64,000 bases of DNA from Chloroflexota bacterium (GCA_011523545.1 WTGN01000030.1:20831-84830), one strand, 5' to 3'; positions 35,079 to 43,689 are shown, counted from the first letter of the stretch. Notes: generated by a model not told the origin, from the sequence alone. Program-made: numbers and translations.

Positions 35079-37328
35079 TCAGGCATCGAGGACGAACTCT
35101 TCGCCATCGACATCGGCCGAAAACTTCAAGCCGCCGCCGCCCTTGCGGCTCGAGCTAATGCGAACTTCGGTGCCTTCCGGCGGGTTGGCGCGCAGCAGAA
35201 AGTCGGCCAGGGGTTCGCGCAGGTTCCGGCGCAGTATCCGCCGCAGCGGGCGCGCGCCGAATTCCGGCTCGTCATTCTGCGCCAGCAGCCAGTTCTTGGC
35301 GCCCTGCGTGAAGGTCAGCTTGAGCCCCCGTTCCTTGGCCAGTTTGTTTTCCTTCTCTATCAGCAGATCGAGAATGAGCACGAAGTCTTCGTCGCTCAAG
35401 GCGTTGAAGAGGATCACTTCATCCAGGCGATTGATGAACTCCGGCCGCAGAAATTCCAGCACTTCCTCCATGATCATCTCACGCAGGTCTTCGGTGATGT
35501 GCCGCACCATCAGATGCTCGGAGCCGATGTTGCTGGTCAGGATCACCACCGCCTCGCTGAAACGCGCGATGTTGCCGCGGCCATCGGTGAGGCGGCCCTC
35601 CTCCATCACCTGCAGCAGCACGTCCATGATCCGCGGGTGCGATTTTTCGATTTCGTCCAGGAGCACGATCGTGTAGGGCTGCTGGCGGATTCGCTCGGTG
35701 AGTTGCCCGCCTTCGTCGCTGCCGACATAACCGACAGCCGAGCCGATCAATCGATTGATGCTGCTTTCGTCTTTGTATTCACTCATATCGAGCGGGAAGA
35801 GATTTTCTTCGCTGCCGAACATGAAGTCCGCCAGGACGCGGGCCAGCTCGGTTTTGCCGATGCCGGTCGGCCCGAGGAAGAGGAAAGCGCCAATGGGGCG
35901 CCGCGGGTCTTTAAGCCCGACGCGCGCCGTCTTGATGGCGCGGCTGACCGATTGCACCGCTTCTTCCTGGCCGATCAAGCGCTTGCGCAGGTGGTCCTCC
36001 ATATTGGCGTAGCGCAGCCGCTCGTCAGCGCCCAGTTTGGTCACGGGAATGCCGGTCATTTGGCTCGTCACCAGCGCGACATCATCCACATCAAGCGAGG
36101 CGTCGTTATTCTCGGGCTTGAAGGCCAGGTCGTCCTGCTTGGCCATATTGACCATGGCGGCGGTACGATGGAGCAGTTGCTCGGCGCTGAGCGGCAGCGG
36201 GCTAATGGTAAGAAAGCGCTGCGCCATGCGCCCGGCCATCTTCAAAGCGTCGTGATCGACCGCGATTTCATAGTCGGATTCCAGGTGCGGCGCGATCGTC
36301 TCCAAGATGCAGACCGTCTCTTCCAACGAGGGTTCATCAACGCGAATGACCTGACTGTTCTCCATGATGGCGCTGACGCCTTGAATGCGTTCCTCAAACT
36401 CCTGTACATTGGTCGTGCACATGATCACAGGGTCATCGCTGAGAAAAGCCTTCTGCACCAGAGAAGTCGCTTTGTTGAAATCGGCTTTGATGGGGCCGCC
36501 GAAGAAGCGATGGATCAGCGGCAGGAACAGGATGCCGTTGCGGGCGGCGCTCATGCCGGCGCGAAAAGCTTCCTGGTCGCCGTCCAGCAGCGCCGTCTCG
36601 CTGATTTGCACCAAATTGGTCAACCCCGCCGGGCCCTTTTCTTCCGCCATCAGCAGCGCCAGGCTGTATGCCAGGGTTCGCTTGCCGACGCCGTCGGGCC
36701 CGACCAGCACGACATGCCGATTGACCGATTGCGTCAGCACGTTGATCACATTGCGCAGCAGGTCTTCGCGAAAATGCACCGCGCGCAGCAAGCCCCGTTT
36801 TGCCCGCTTTACAAAATCCACCGTCGTGCTGTCTTCTCGCGCCGGGATGATCTTGCTCGCGTCGCTGTAAGCGTCCTGAATCGCTTTCGGCGTGATGCTG
36901 AACTGGCGCAGGATGCCCCCGGTGCTGACCGATGTCTCAGCGAGCACGGCCAAGGCATGATCGGTGTCTATCTTTTGTTCGTTCATGGAGTTGGCGATTG
37001 TCAGCCCGTCATCAAGCAAGACGATGGATTGACGGCTTAGCGATACCTTGCGGTTGCCGATAGCGACGAAATCCAGGCTGCCGTCGGGGTCGCGCCGGGC
37101 CGCAATCGCCGCTTTGACCTGGCGCTGCAGGCGATCAAGGTCGACGCCGCGCGATGTTTCAAAGTTCTCGAGCATGCGCCAGGCGGCCGTGTTCTCACGG
37201 TGGAGCAAGGCGAGCAGCACCATCTCCGGCATAATCGATGATTTGCGATACTCCTTCAGCATGTCCGCCGCGTCATTCAAGACGGCGTCCATATCTTTTG
37301 AAATCAAGTCGGGATTTAACGTAGACAT
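35079..37328 (-). CDS. ClpA/ClpB-like AAA+ ATPase with inactive-looking first AAA module
   Basis: This is a 749-residue protein. A Clp N-type helical region covers about 1-150. The D1 module has an altered Walker A (GPDGVGKRT, 210-218; Arg for Thr/Ser after the Lys) and no Walker B acids (ILFLPLIHRFFGG where ILFIDEIH is usual). There is no long coiled-coil middle domain. D2 is intact: GPTGIGKTE (486-494), VLLDEIEKSHP, LTSN (sensor 1), RPEFINRLDE and GARPLRR (sensor 2). It should be an unfoldase driven by D2 only. No ClpP-binding IGF loop is obvious. A TATAAT lies 46 nt before the start. Confidence 0.88.
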   Translation of the reverse strand: MSTLNPDLISKDMDAVLNDAADMLKEYRKSSIMPEMVLLALLHRENTAAWRMLENFETSRGVDLDRLQRQVKAAIAARRDPDGSLDFVAIGNRKVSLSRQSIVLLDDGLTIANSMNEQKIDTDHALAVLAETSVSTGGILRQFSITPKAIQDAYSDASKIIPAREDSTTVDFVKRAKRGLLRAVHFREDLLRNVINVLTQSVNRHVVLVGPDGVGKRTLAYSLALLMAEEKGPAGLTNLVQISETALLDGDQEAFRAGMSAARNGILFLPLIHRFFGGPIKADFNKATSLVQKAFLSDDPVIMCTTNVQEFEERIQGVSAIMENSQVIRVDEPSLEETVCILETIAPHLESDYEIAVDHDALKMAGRMAQRFLTISPLPLSAEQLLHRTAAMVNMAKQDDLAFKPENNDASLDVDDVALVTSQMTGIPVTKLGADERLRYANMEDHLRKRLIGQEEAVQSVSRAIKTARVGLKDPRRPIGAFLFLGPTGIGKTELARVLADFMFGSEENLFPLDMSEYKDESSINRLIGSAVGYVGSDEGGQLTERIRQQPYTIVLLDEIEKSHPRIMDVLLQVMEEGRLTDGRGNIARFSEAVVILTSNIGSEHLMVRHITEDLREMIMEEVLEFLRPEFINRLDEVILFNALSDEDFVLILDLLIEKENKLAKERGLKLTFTQGAKNWLLAQNDEPEFGARPLRRILRRNLREPLADFLLRANPPEGTEVRISSSRKGGGGLKFSADVDGEEFVLDA

Positions 37329-37380
37329 TGACCTGTGCTGTCCTCAGAAACTGTATTGCTCCATGCAAAGGCGCCGCGTC

Positions 37381-37386
37381 ATTATA
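37381..37386 (-). promoter_or_regulatory. -10 element for the Clp-like gene
   Basis: A perfect minus-strand TATAAT lies at 37381-37386, placing the start site near 37374 and a leader of about 46 nt. No convincing -35 sequence is present 17-18 nt upstream, so an activator or alternative recognition may be needed. Confidence 0.45.
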
Positions 37387-37460
37387 GCTTAGGCGACGGC
37401 GCATCGACTAGATTATCTCGCAAGCGCCGTATGAAAATCATTAGAAATGCCGTGCCCAAG

Positions 37461-39602
37461 TCAGAACTCGTTCTTCTGGATGAACATGAAGTGCAGAAAA
37501 TTGAACAAGTCCTCACCGGTCAGCAGCCGCGGCCGCGCGCGGTCTTCGATGATGCCCGGGAACAACTCCACGGCGAGCAATTCACCTTCATAGATATACA
37601 GCGTATCCATGAAAAAGCGCCTGTTGCCCCAGGGCTGTTGATCGAAAAACAAGTTTCCCAAGCCAAAATGCAGAAAGGCGGTTTCGCCCCGACGCGTTTG
37701 ATAAAACTCAAAGGTCATCGGTTTGTGCTCCGCCGTGCCGATCACAACATCGGCGCCCCATTCGGCGAAGGACTGAAAATCGATGCGCTGTTGCCGCATC
37801 GGCGTGAAAGCTTCAAACTCACGATATTGAACGGTCAAAATCACGATATCGACTTCGGCCGCCAGCGCCGGCAAGGCATCGCGCAGCCAGCCATCGCCGC
37901 GGCAATAGGCGTTCCCCGCGCGCTGACCGCCTAGCGCTTCGGTGTCGTCATTGGCAAAGGCATAATAAGGACCGATATTGTTGCAAGCTATCCAGCCGAT
38001 ACGCGATCCGTTGTGCTCCAGGATCAATGGCCGCCGCGCCTCCGCCAGGTTGCGCCCGCCGCCGACAAGGGCAAAGCCGCGCTCTTCAAAGTGATCCAGC
38101 GTATCTTCAAACGCTTGGTAACCATAGTCGTTGATGTGATTGCCGGTTAAATCGACGACATCCACATCAAGAATGTCGAAAAGCCTCGCCTGATCGCGCG
38201 TCATGCACATGCTGTTGTTCCCGCCCAAGACTGGGCCGGTCGCCTCCGGACAGCCGGGCGCGATCGACGCTTCATGCGTGATATGAAAATAATCAGCTCG
38301 ACGCACATAATCGCGGATGCCGCTGGCGGCGTGTTCAACTCCAATCGCTTCAACGGCCGGCAGTGTATGCCGCGCCAGCGCAGTCGTGCCGGACAGGGTG
38401 ACGCGCGTCAGCCGCTCGGGCATAAAATTAGGCGCGCCGCTGTGAAAGACCAGCGGATAAGCCGCCAACTGATCGACAACGGGCACATCATCCAGCCATA
38501 GCGGGCGCAAGCGAATATGCAGCTGGTCCATGGGCAAAAGCGTGAAACTGAGCTTTTCGCGCCAAAGTGCATAATAGAGCTTGTTGTCGGGGACAATATG
38601 CGATTGCGGATGCAGTTCGATGCCATGCCGCCGCAGCCTGTCCGCGTTTGACTCACTGAGAACCAACTGTTCAAGATAGTCGCCGGCCTGCAGCCCGGCG
38701 AGATCGGCCGACTCGATCGATGTAAGCAAGCTGCCGAAACCGGCCGCCGGCAGCCAAAGCTCGACGCCGGCATCAACTGGAGCGTCCACGGGCGTGTTCA
38801 CGTCATCCGCGCCAGAAAGCGCCGCGCCATAGAAGCTGACATAATCCGCGACGAATTGACCCCAGCTCGCCTCGCTGTGATCGCCGCCAGCGTGCACGAC
38901 ATATACGTGCGGCAGGCCGCGCTTCCGCAAGATGACGTGCATCCGGTCAACGCCATCCGCCGCGTGGTCGCTTGTGCCCCGGTCCAGCCAAAGGCGCAAA
39001 TGCGTATCGAATTTCAGGGCATCCGCCAGGTCAAGCGGATTATAAGCCGGCGCCGCATGATTAAGGTCGAAATAGGGGCTATGCCCGCCAATGGCGACAA
39101 AGCGGCTGGGGTAGCGCAATCCAAGGTGATAGGCCCAGAAGCCGCCGCGCGAAATGCCGCCGATCGCCTGCCGGCCGTTCAGGCGGAAGCCGTCGCTCGC
39201 CTGGTCGAGCAGATCGAGCAGAATCGCGTCATAGCTGACGCCGTCGAATTCATTCTTGTTGGCGCTTGATCCGCCGAAGGGCATCAAGACAATCATAGGC
39301 GGCGCGCTGCCCGCCTGGATCGCGCTTTCCAGGGCCTTGACCAAGCCGAGGCGCGCCCACTGGTCGTCTTTGGCGTTGGAGCCGTGCAAGAGCAGCAGTA
39401 GCGGATACGAGGCCTCGGAGGCATGATAGCAGGGCGGCAGGTACAGGCTGTACTTGCGCTCATGCGCGGAAACACCGCTTTGATAAGCCTCGCGCGAGAG
39501 CGTGCCCGCCGCCGCGCATGCCTCGTCGGACGCCCGCAGCCCGGGCGCGACGGCGAGAATCGCAAGAACGATGACAAGAGTTGTAGCCGACAGCGAGCGC
39601 AA
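37461..39602 (-). CDS. Secreted fusion: esterase (alpha/beta-hydrolase) plus CapA-like domain
   Basis: This is a 713-residue protein with a signal peptide (about 1-24). Residues 40-260 form an esterase-D-like alpha/beta-hydrolase: GGISRGGFWAY with nucleophile Ser151, an Asp near 207-212 and His242 in GGDHSEASW, plus oxyanion region LLLLLHGS. Residues ~275-395 are a linker domain with LTSIESADLAGLQAGDYLEQ. Residues ~398-690 resemble PGA_cap/CapA (ITHEASIAPG, LTGNHINDYGYQAF, EWGADVVIGTAEHKPM), but the metal residues are largely replaced: GDxML is SGTTALAR, and most His positions are gone. A role in surface polymer processing is inferred; the combination is unusual. Confidence 0.8.
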   Translation of the reverse strand: MRSLSATTLVIVLAILAVAPGLRASDEACAAAGTLSREAYQSGVSAHERKYSLYLPPCYHASEASYPLLLLLHGSNAKDDQWARLGLVKALESAIQAGSAPPMIVLMPFGGSSANKNEFDGVSYDAILLDLLDQASDGFRLNGRQAIGGISRGGFWAYHLGLRYPSRFVAIGGHSPYFDLNHAAPAYNPLDLADALKFDTHLRLWLDRGTSDHAADGVDRMHVILRKRGLPHVYVVHAGGDHSEASWGQFVADYVSFYGAALSGADDVNTPVDAPVDAGVELWLPAAGFGSLLTSIESADLAGLQAGDYLEQLVLSESNADRLRRHGIELHPQSHIVPDNKLYYALWREKLSFTLLPMDQLHIRLRPLWLDDVPVVDQLAAYPLVFHSGAPNFMPERLTRVTLSGTTALARHTLPAVEAIGVEHAASGIRDYVRRADYFHITHEASIAPGCPEATGPVLGGNNSMCMTRDQARLFDILDVDVVDLTGNHINDYGYQAFEDTLDHFEERGFALVGGGRNLAEARRPLILEHNGSRIGWIACNNIGPYYAFANDDTEALGGQRAGNAYCRGDGWLRDALPALAAEVDIVILTVQYREFEAFTPMRQQRIDFQSFAEWGADVVIGTAEHKPMTFEFYQTRRGETAFLHFGLGNLFFDQQPWGNRRFFMDTLYIYEGELLAVELFPGIIEDRARPRLLTGEDLFNFLHFMFIQKNEF

Positions 39603-39680
39603 TCTGTCTCCGTCAAGTTAGTTGAGAAGCGGACAGGTCGCGGAAGGATATCAGATTGCGGCGATCGTGTGAAAGGCGGA

Positions 39681-40505
39681 TCAGCCTGCTTCCGAGACTT
39701 CGCCGAGCCGATAGCCGATGCCGCGAACATTGACGATAAGGTCGATATCTCCTAGGCGCTTTAGCTTGCGCCGCAGGTTGCTCACATGCGGGCGAATGAC
39801 TTCGCGCGCCTCGGTTTCCTCCGTTGTGTAGCCGCGGACTTCGCGCACGAGCTCGCGACAGGGCACAACCCGCCCTCTGTGAGCGGCGAGGTAAAGCAGC
39901 AGATCAAATTCCGTTGGCGTCAAACTGACCGACTGTTCATCGGCCTCAATCTGATATTTGCCCGGCAAGACGGAAAGCGGGCCCAGACTAATGGCATTGC
40001 CCCGGGGCGATATCCGTTCGCGAATCGCCGCCGCGCCCAGCTCCACCCCAAAATCTGCGCCGTCCAAGGCATCCGAGGCTTCGCGCGCCAGTTCAGTTAC
40101 GGTCCGCTCTATCGTATCCAGGAGGCGGCGGCGGCGCGTCACCCGGCGCGCATTTTCAATGCCGCGCTCCACACTTTCGCGGATGGTCTCGCTGGTGCAT
40201 GGTTTGATCAAATAATCATAGGCGCCGAAGCGGAGCGCCTGAAGCGCCGTCTCAAGGCTGGCCTGCTCGGTCATCAACACGACGATGGCATCGGTCGATT
40301 TCTGCTTGATGCCTTGCAGCAGTTCGATCCCGTCAATTCCGGGCAGGTCGATTTCGGCGAGGACGAGGTCAAAGTCAGTCTTGTCATAGCGCTCAAGCGC
40401 AGCCTCGCCGCTGTTCACTTCCGTAACGAGATAACCGACGCGCTGCAAGGCTTTGCTCACGGTGTATCGATTGACGCCATCGTCGTCGACTAGCAACAGT
40501 CGCAT
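39681..40505 (-). CDS. OmpR-type response regulator with Glu at the phosphoacceptor position
   Basis: This protein is about 274 residues from ATG 40505. The receiver domain (1-120) has the acidic pair in LLLVDDD, MTEQA with the conserved Thr and YLIKP with the conserved Lys, but the acceptor Asp is Glu51 (DLVLAEIDLPGIDG). A ~65-residue linker precedes a winged-helix DNA-binding domain (about 190-270; LTPTEFDLLLYLAAHRGRVV, VIRPHVSNLRRKL, VRGIGYRL). Glu can mimic phosphorylated Asp, so it may be constitutively active. GAGAG precedes the chosen ATG; ATG 40523 is possible. No kinase gene is adjacent. Confidence 0.88.
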   Translation of the reverse strand: MRLLLVDDDGVNRYTVSKALQRVGYLVTEVNSGEAALERYDKTDFDLVLAEIDLPGIDGIELLQGIKQKSTDAIVVLMTEQASLETALQALRFGAYDYLIKPCTSETIRESVERGIENARRVTRRRRLLDTIERTVTELAREASDALDGADFGVELGAAAIRERISPRGNAISLGPLSVLPGKYQIEADEQSVSLTPTEFDLLLYLAAHRGRVVPCRELVREVRGYTTEETEAREVIRPHVSNLRRKLKRLGDIDLIVNVRGIGYRLGEVSEAG

Positions 40506-40559
40506 AAGCTGTCTCTCAGCCATATTGGCCGCCCGGCCTGAAACTAATGCTCTGATTAA

Positions 40560-40589
40560 ATTATAGTAGAATTTTGACCGATTTGATAA
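40560..40589 (-). promoter_or_regulatory. Promoter of the response regulator gene
   Basis: On the minus strand TTATCA (40584-40589) and TATAAT (40560-40565) are 18 nt apart. The start site would be near 40553, so the longest open frame (from 40592) is not used. This supports starting translation at 40523 or 40505. Confidence 0.65.
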
Positions 40590-40625
40590 CACATTGCCCT
40601 TGATTTCCTTGGAAAACCAGCCACA

Positions 40626-42029
40626 TCATGCCAGGGTCAGAACGACGCAATCGGCATCGCGCGCTTCAAAATGGCGGCAATCGGCCAGGCGCCATTCATC
40701 GCCCAGGCAAATTGCAAGGATTTCGCCGTCAGCGCATACGAGCGGGATCTGGTCGCGTAGTTCGCGCGGGATTTTGCGGTCGATCATCCAGTCCTTGAGT
40801 TTGCGTGTTTGCCCGCCCATGCCCTGCGGTTTGAAGCGATCGCCCGGGCGCCGCGTTCGCAGGCGCAGCTCCAGGCTAGCGGGCAGCAACAGGCTCTGGC
40901 CGGCGTCGCTCGCGGGAAGACCTCGCGAGAGGCAGAGCCGCAAATTCGGATAAATGATCGGTGCATCAAGGCGGATCTCACGGTTGGTATTCGCGGAGAT
41001 GCATCGATAGCCCGCGCGCGCTGGGGGAGCGCCTTTGCGTTCGATGCAAATGTCGTCATAGCTGAGCAGCATTTGCAGCGCAGCGCTCAAATCGCGGCGG
41101 GCGCCGGTTGCCGATGATTGCGACCAGCCGATGAGATCGAGGGTTAAGGCATGGGACAGGCGGGCAGATCCACTGGACAGCTGCCGATAGGCTTCGCGGA
41201 TAAAGCGCCGTTGAAGCGCCGGATGCAAGGTCGCGAAATCCTCCGTCCGAATTCGCCAGCGCTCAGGCGAAACAGTCAGAAGCGGCATCACGATCGAGTC
41301 AAAACTGGACGATAGGAAATCTTCCTCCACCGCGGCGGTCTCCGCCAAGCGACCCAGTGCGCTGAGCAATGCCGGGTTCAGGCGCCTCATGCGGCCGATC
41401 AATTCATGACGCACAAAGTTGCGCCGGTAGCCAATATCGTCATTGCTGTCGTCAAAGCGAAATGGCAGCTTGTGATCGCGGCAATAGGTCTCCAGTTCGT
41501 CCTTCGAGAGCTGAAGAAGCGGGCGCACGAGGCGGAGCCCCGGATGACCTGGCAGCGGGGACAGGGCTCTCATGCCGCGCAGTCCGGCGCTGCCGCTGCC
41601 GCGCGCGATGTTCATGATGATGGTTTCCGCCTGGTCCAAGGCGTGGTGACCGACAGCGACGCAGGCGCTTCCCTGCTCCCCGGCAACGCGCGCCAGAAAG
41701 GCGTACCTTGCGCGCCGCGCCGCCGCTTCAATGCCGACGCCCCATTCGCGAGCAAGGCTTGGCACATCCGCTTGACCGACGCTGTGCGGCACCCGCCAGC
41801 GCGCGGCCAACTCGGCCACGAATTCCAGATCGCGCTGGCCCGCCGCCCCGCGGATGCCATGATTGAGCGAGGCGACATGCAGGTTGATTGTGTTGCTTTC
41901 GCCCCAGCGCTTCAGCAGATGGAGCAGCGCCACCGAATCGCAGCCGCCGGAAACGGCCACGATCACCGTTTCTCCCGGGACAAATGCGGCGTTTTGGGCG
42001 AGCGTGTTGCTTACTGTTTCCAATACCAT
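40626..42029 (-). CDS. tilS: tRNA(Ile)-lysidine synthetase
   Basis: This is a 467-residue enzyme that converts C34 of tRNA-Ile2 to lysidine so that it reads AUA. The PP-loop AVSGGCDSVALLHLLK, LNHGIRG, VAVGHHALDQAETIIMNIARG and the RRNFVRHELI motif are all present. The C-terminal TilS domain ends near GGQTRKLKDWMIDRKIPREL. The ATG is 31 nt from a good promoter. It diverges from mreB. The hpt and ftsH genes often found downstream of tilS are absent here. Confidence 0.95.
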   Translation of the reverse strand: MVLETVSNTLAQNAAFVPGETVIVAVSGGCDSVALLHLLKRWGESNTINLHVASLNHGIRGAAGQRDLEFVAELAARWRVPHSVGQADVPSLAREWGVGIEAAARRARYAFLARVAGEQGSACVAVGHHALDQAETIIMNIARGSGSAGLRGMRALSPLPGHPGLRLVRPLLQLSKDELETYCRDHKLPFRFDDSNDDIGYRRNFVRHELIGRMRRLNPALLSALGRLAETAAVEEDFLSSSFDSIVMPLLTVSPERWRIRTEDFATLHPALQRRFIREAYRQLSSGSARLSHALTLDLIGWSQSSATGARRDLSAALQMLLSYDDICIERKGAPPARAGYRCISANTNREIRLDAPIIYPNLRLCLSRGLPASDAGQSLLLPASLELRLRTRRPGDRFKPQGMGGQTRKLKDWMIDRKIPRELRDQIPLVCADGEILAICLGDEWRLADCRHFEARDADCVVLTLA

Positions 42030-42059
42030 GTTGAATTTGCCAATGAAGGCCCTGCCTCA

Positions 42060-42088
42060 ATCATAACCTCGTACCGTCAGCTTGTGAA
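42060..42088 (-). promoter_or_regulatory. Promoter of tilS
   Basis: On the minus strand TTCACA (42083-42088) and TATGAT (42060-42065) are separated by 17 nt, each with one mismatch to consensus. The start site near 42053 gives a leader of about 24 nt. Confidence 0.65.
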
Positions 42089-42188
42089 CGATGTGCGATT
42101 CAGTGCTATATTTGTTAAAGCGAATTGACTCATTGTCAGCGTTGGCGTAGCCTTGAGCTTGATTAATATTTGTAATGTTGGACTATGA

Positions 42189-42194
42189 TATAAT
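42189..42194 (+). promoter_or_regulatory. Extended -10 promoter of mreB
   Basis: TGATATAAT (42186-42194) is a TGn-extended consensus -10 box (TATAAT at 42189-42194). The -35 region is AT-rich but not consensus. The start site near 42201 leaves a 27-nt leader with GAGGG (42216-42220) before the GTG start at 42228. Confidence 0.65.
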
Positions 42195-42227
42195 GCGCCG
42201 CGTATGCCTTTCGTCGAGGGTTAATCA

Positions 42228-43289
42228 GTGCTAAGTCCCCTGGATTTCCTGTTCGGGCTGTTCTCGCTCGACGTCGGCATTGACTTGGGTACGGCCTATA
42301 CCTTGGTGTACGTGCGCGGCAAAGGCATCGTGATCAACGAACCTTCATTCGTCGCCGTCGACCGCAAGACCCGCGCCCCGATCGAAGTTGGCGCCCGCGC
42401 GAAGGAAATGTGGAGCAAGAATCCGAAGGACATTCTTATAGTCCGCCCGCTGCGCGACGGCGTCATCAGCGAATACGAAATCACCGCCCGCATGCTCGAT
42501 TATCTGATTAAGAAGGCGCATGAGCAGAGCTGGGTGCCAGTGCCGCGGCCGCGTGTGGTGGTGGGCATCCCCAGCGGCGTCACCGAGGTGGAGAAACGGG
42601 CCGTCATAGAGGCGACGCTGGACGCTGGCGCGCGCGAAGCCCACTTGATCGAAGAACCGGTGGCGGCCGCTATCGGCGCCAACCTGCCGGTGCTGGAGAC
42701 GCGTGGCAGCATGGTGGTTGATATCGGCGGCGGAACGACCGAGGTCGCCCTATTCTCTCTCGGCGGGATCGTCATCAGCCGCTCGATTCGCGTGGCCGGC
42801 GACGAAATGGACGAAGACATCGTCCAGCACTTGCGCAACAAGCACAATCTCTTAATTGGCGAGCCAACCGCGGAAAAGGCCAAGATAGACATCGGCTCGG
42901 CCTATCCATTGCCGCAAGAGCGCACATATATGGTCAAAGGCAGAAATTTGACCACGGGCTTGCCGGATTCGGTGGAGGTCAGTTCCATCGAGATCCGCGA
43001 AGCAATAGGCGGCTCGGTCAACATCATCATCGATACGGTCAAGGACGCGCTTGACGATACGCCGCCCGAGCTGGTGGCGGATCTGATGGAAAGCGGCATC
43101 ACGATTGCCGGCGGCGGCGGGCAGCTGCGCGGCCTGGGAGACCGGCTGCGCGAGGAGGTCAATATTCGCTCCTGGGTCGCCGATGACGCCATGACCTGCG
43201 TCGCGCGCGGCGCCGGGCGCGTGCTGGAAGATTACAATAATCTGCGTCGTCTGCTTACCGGCCCGGAACGCGGCAGCACGCGACATTAG
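42228..43289 (+). CDS. mreB: Rod shape-determining protein MreB
   Basis: This is a 353-residue bacterial actin that organises the elongation machinery on the inner face of the membrane. It starts at GTG with GAGGG 7 nt upstream. Actin-fold signatures are present: VGIDLGTAYTLVYVRGKGIV (phosphate 1), VVVGIPSGVTEVEKRAV, VDIGGGTTEVALFSLGG (phosphate 2) and ITIAGGGGQLRGLGDRL (adenosine). The N-terminal LDFLFGLFS segment may act as an amphipathic membrane anchor. It heads the shape and division cluster, although a 424-nt repeat-containing gap separates it from mreC. Confidence 0.96.
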   Translation: MLSPLDFLFGLFSLDVGIDLGTAYTLVYVRGKGIVINEPSFVAVDRKTRAPIEVGARAKEMWSKNPKDILIVRPLRDGVISEYEITARMLDYLIKKAHEQSWVPVPRPRVVVGIPSGVTEVEKRAVIEATLDAGAREAHLIEEPVAAAIGANLPVLETRGSMVVDIGGGTTEVALFSLGGIVISRSIRVAGDEMDEDIVQHLRNKHNLLIGEPTAEKAKIDIGSAYPLPQERTYMVKGRNLTTGLPDSVEVSSIEIREAIGGSVNIIIDTVKDALDDTPPELVADLMESGITIAGGGGQLRGLGDRLREEVNIRSWVADDAMTCVARGAGRVLEDYNNLRRLLTGPERGSTRH

Positions 43290-43365
43290 CGCATTCCTCA
43301 ATTCGGTTCCGGGCGCCCGCCTGGTTAGCAGCCCCGTTGGTAAGAATTCGACAAATGATGAGTCC

Positions 43366-43570
43366 TTGTCCGGTACTGTGAACGGGGCGGCTGCCTAGGC
43401 TTTACCCCATCCCCGGCCCATGCCCAGTCAACTAGGGAAGGGTGACTCTACTACAGGAAGTGGTATTTCAGGCGAAATGACCATGCAGGTGTTGTCGTAC
43501 CAGGCATACGCAGTATGCGCTCCCTCTTCCCTAGCCTGCTTGGGCAAGAGGGTCGGGGGGATGGGGTAAA
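43366..43570. repeat. Second copy of the TTGTCCGGTACT element with nested inverted repeats
   Basis: The left end TTGTCCGGTACT (43366-43377) matches the element at 29776, including a CTGCCTA block 13 nt further on. Inside, TTTACCCCATCCCC (43401-43414) is exactly inverted at 43557-43570, CTAGGGAAG (43432-43440) at 43526-43534, and GCATAC (43504-43509) at 43513-43518. The nested arms could fold as one long cruciform. The right TACCGGACAA end is missing, so this copy may be truncated. It has no coding frame and occupies the mreB-mreC gap. Confidence 0.65.
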
Positions 43571-43648
43571 ATATGGCAATTCATTGCGCCAGTTGTTGAC
43601 AAGCGCTACAGCCTGCGCAATTGGGTGATTTCGTGATTGTGCATGAGC

Positions 43649-43689
43649 TATGTTCTGCCTTCAGGGGGACTGTGCTAACATAGAACATA
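43649..43689 (+). promoter_or_regulatory. mreC promoter with flanking inverted repeat (candidate operator)
   Basis: TGCTAACAT (43673-43681) is an extended -10 box with TAACAT at 43676-43681; TTCTGC (43653-43658) lies 17 nt before it. The perfect 8-bp inverted repeat TATGTTCT (43649-43656) / AGAACATA (43682-43689) brackets this promoter. A dimeric repressor could bind it. The regulator is unknown. Confidence 0.45.

Noticed and set aside
35076..37040. A 654-codon plus-strand open frame opposite the Clp-like gene
   Set aside because: It is the antisense shadow of a clearly conserved AAA+ gene; the product is His/Gln-rich and lacks recognisable domains.
43596..43601. Perfect TTGACA -35 hexamer upstream of mreC
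   Set aside because: No -10-like sequence lies 15-19 nt downstream, so it is not called as a promoter; the extended -10 at 43676 is better.
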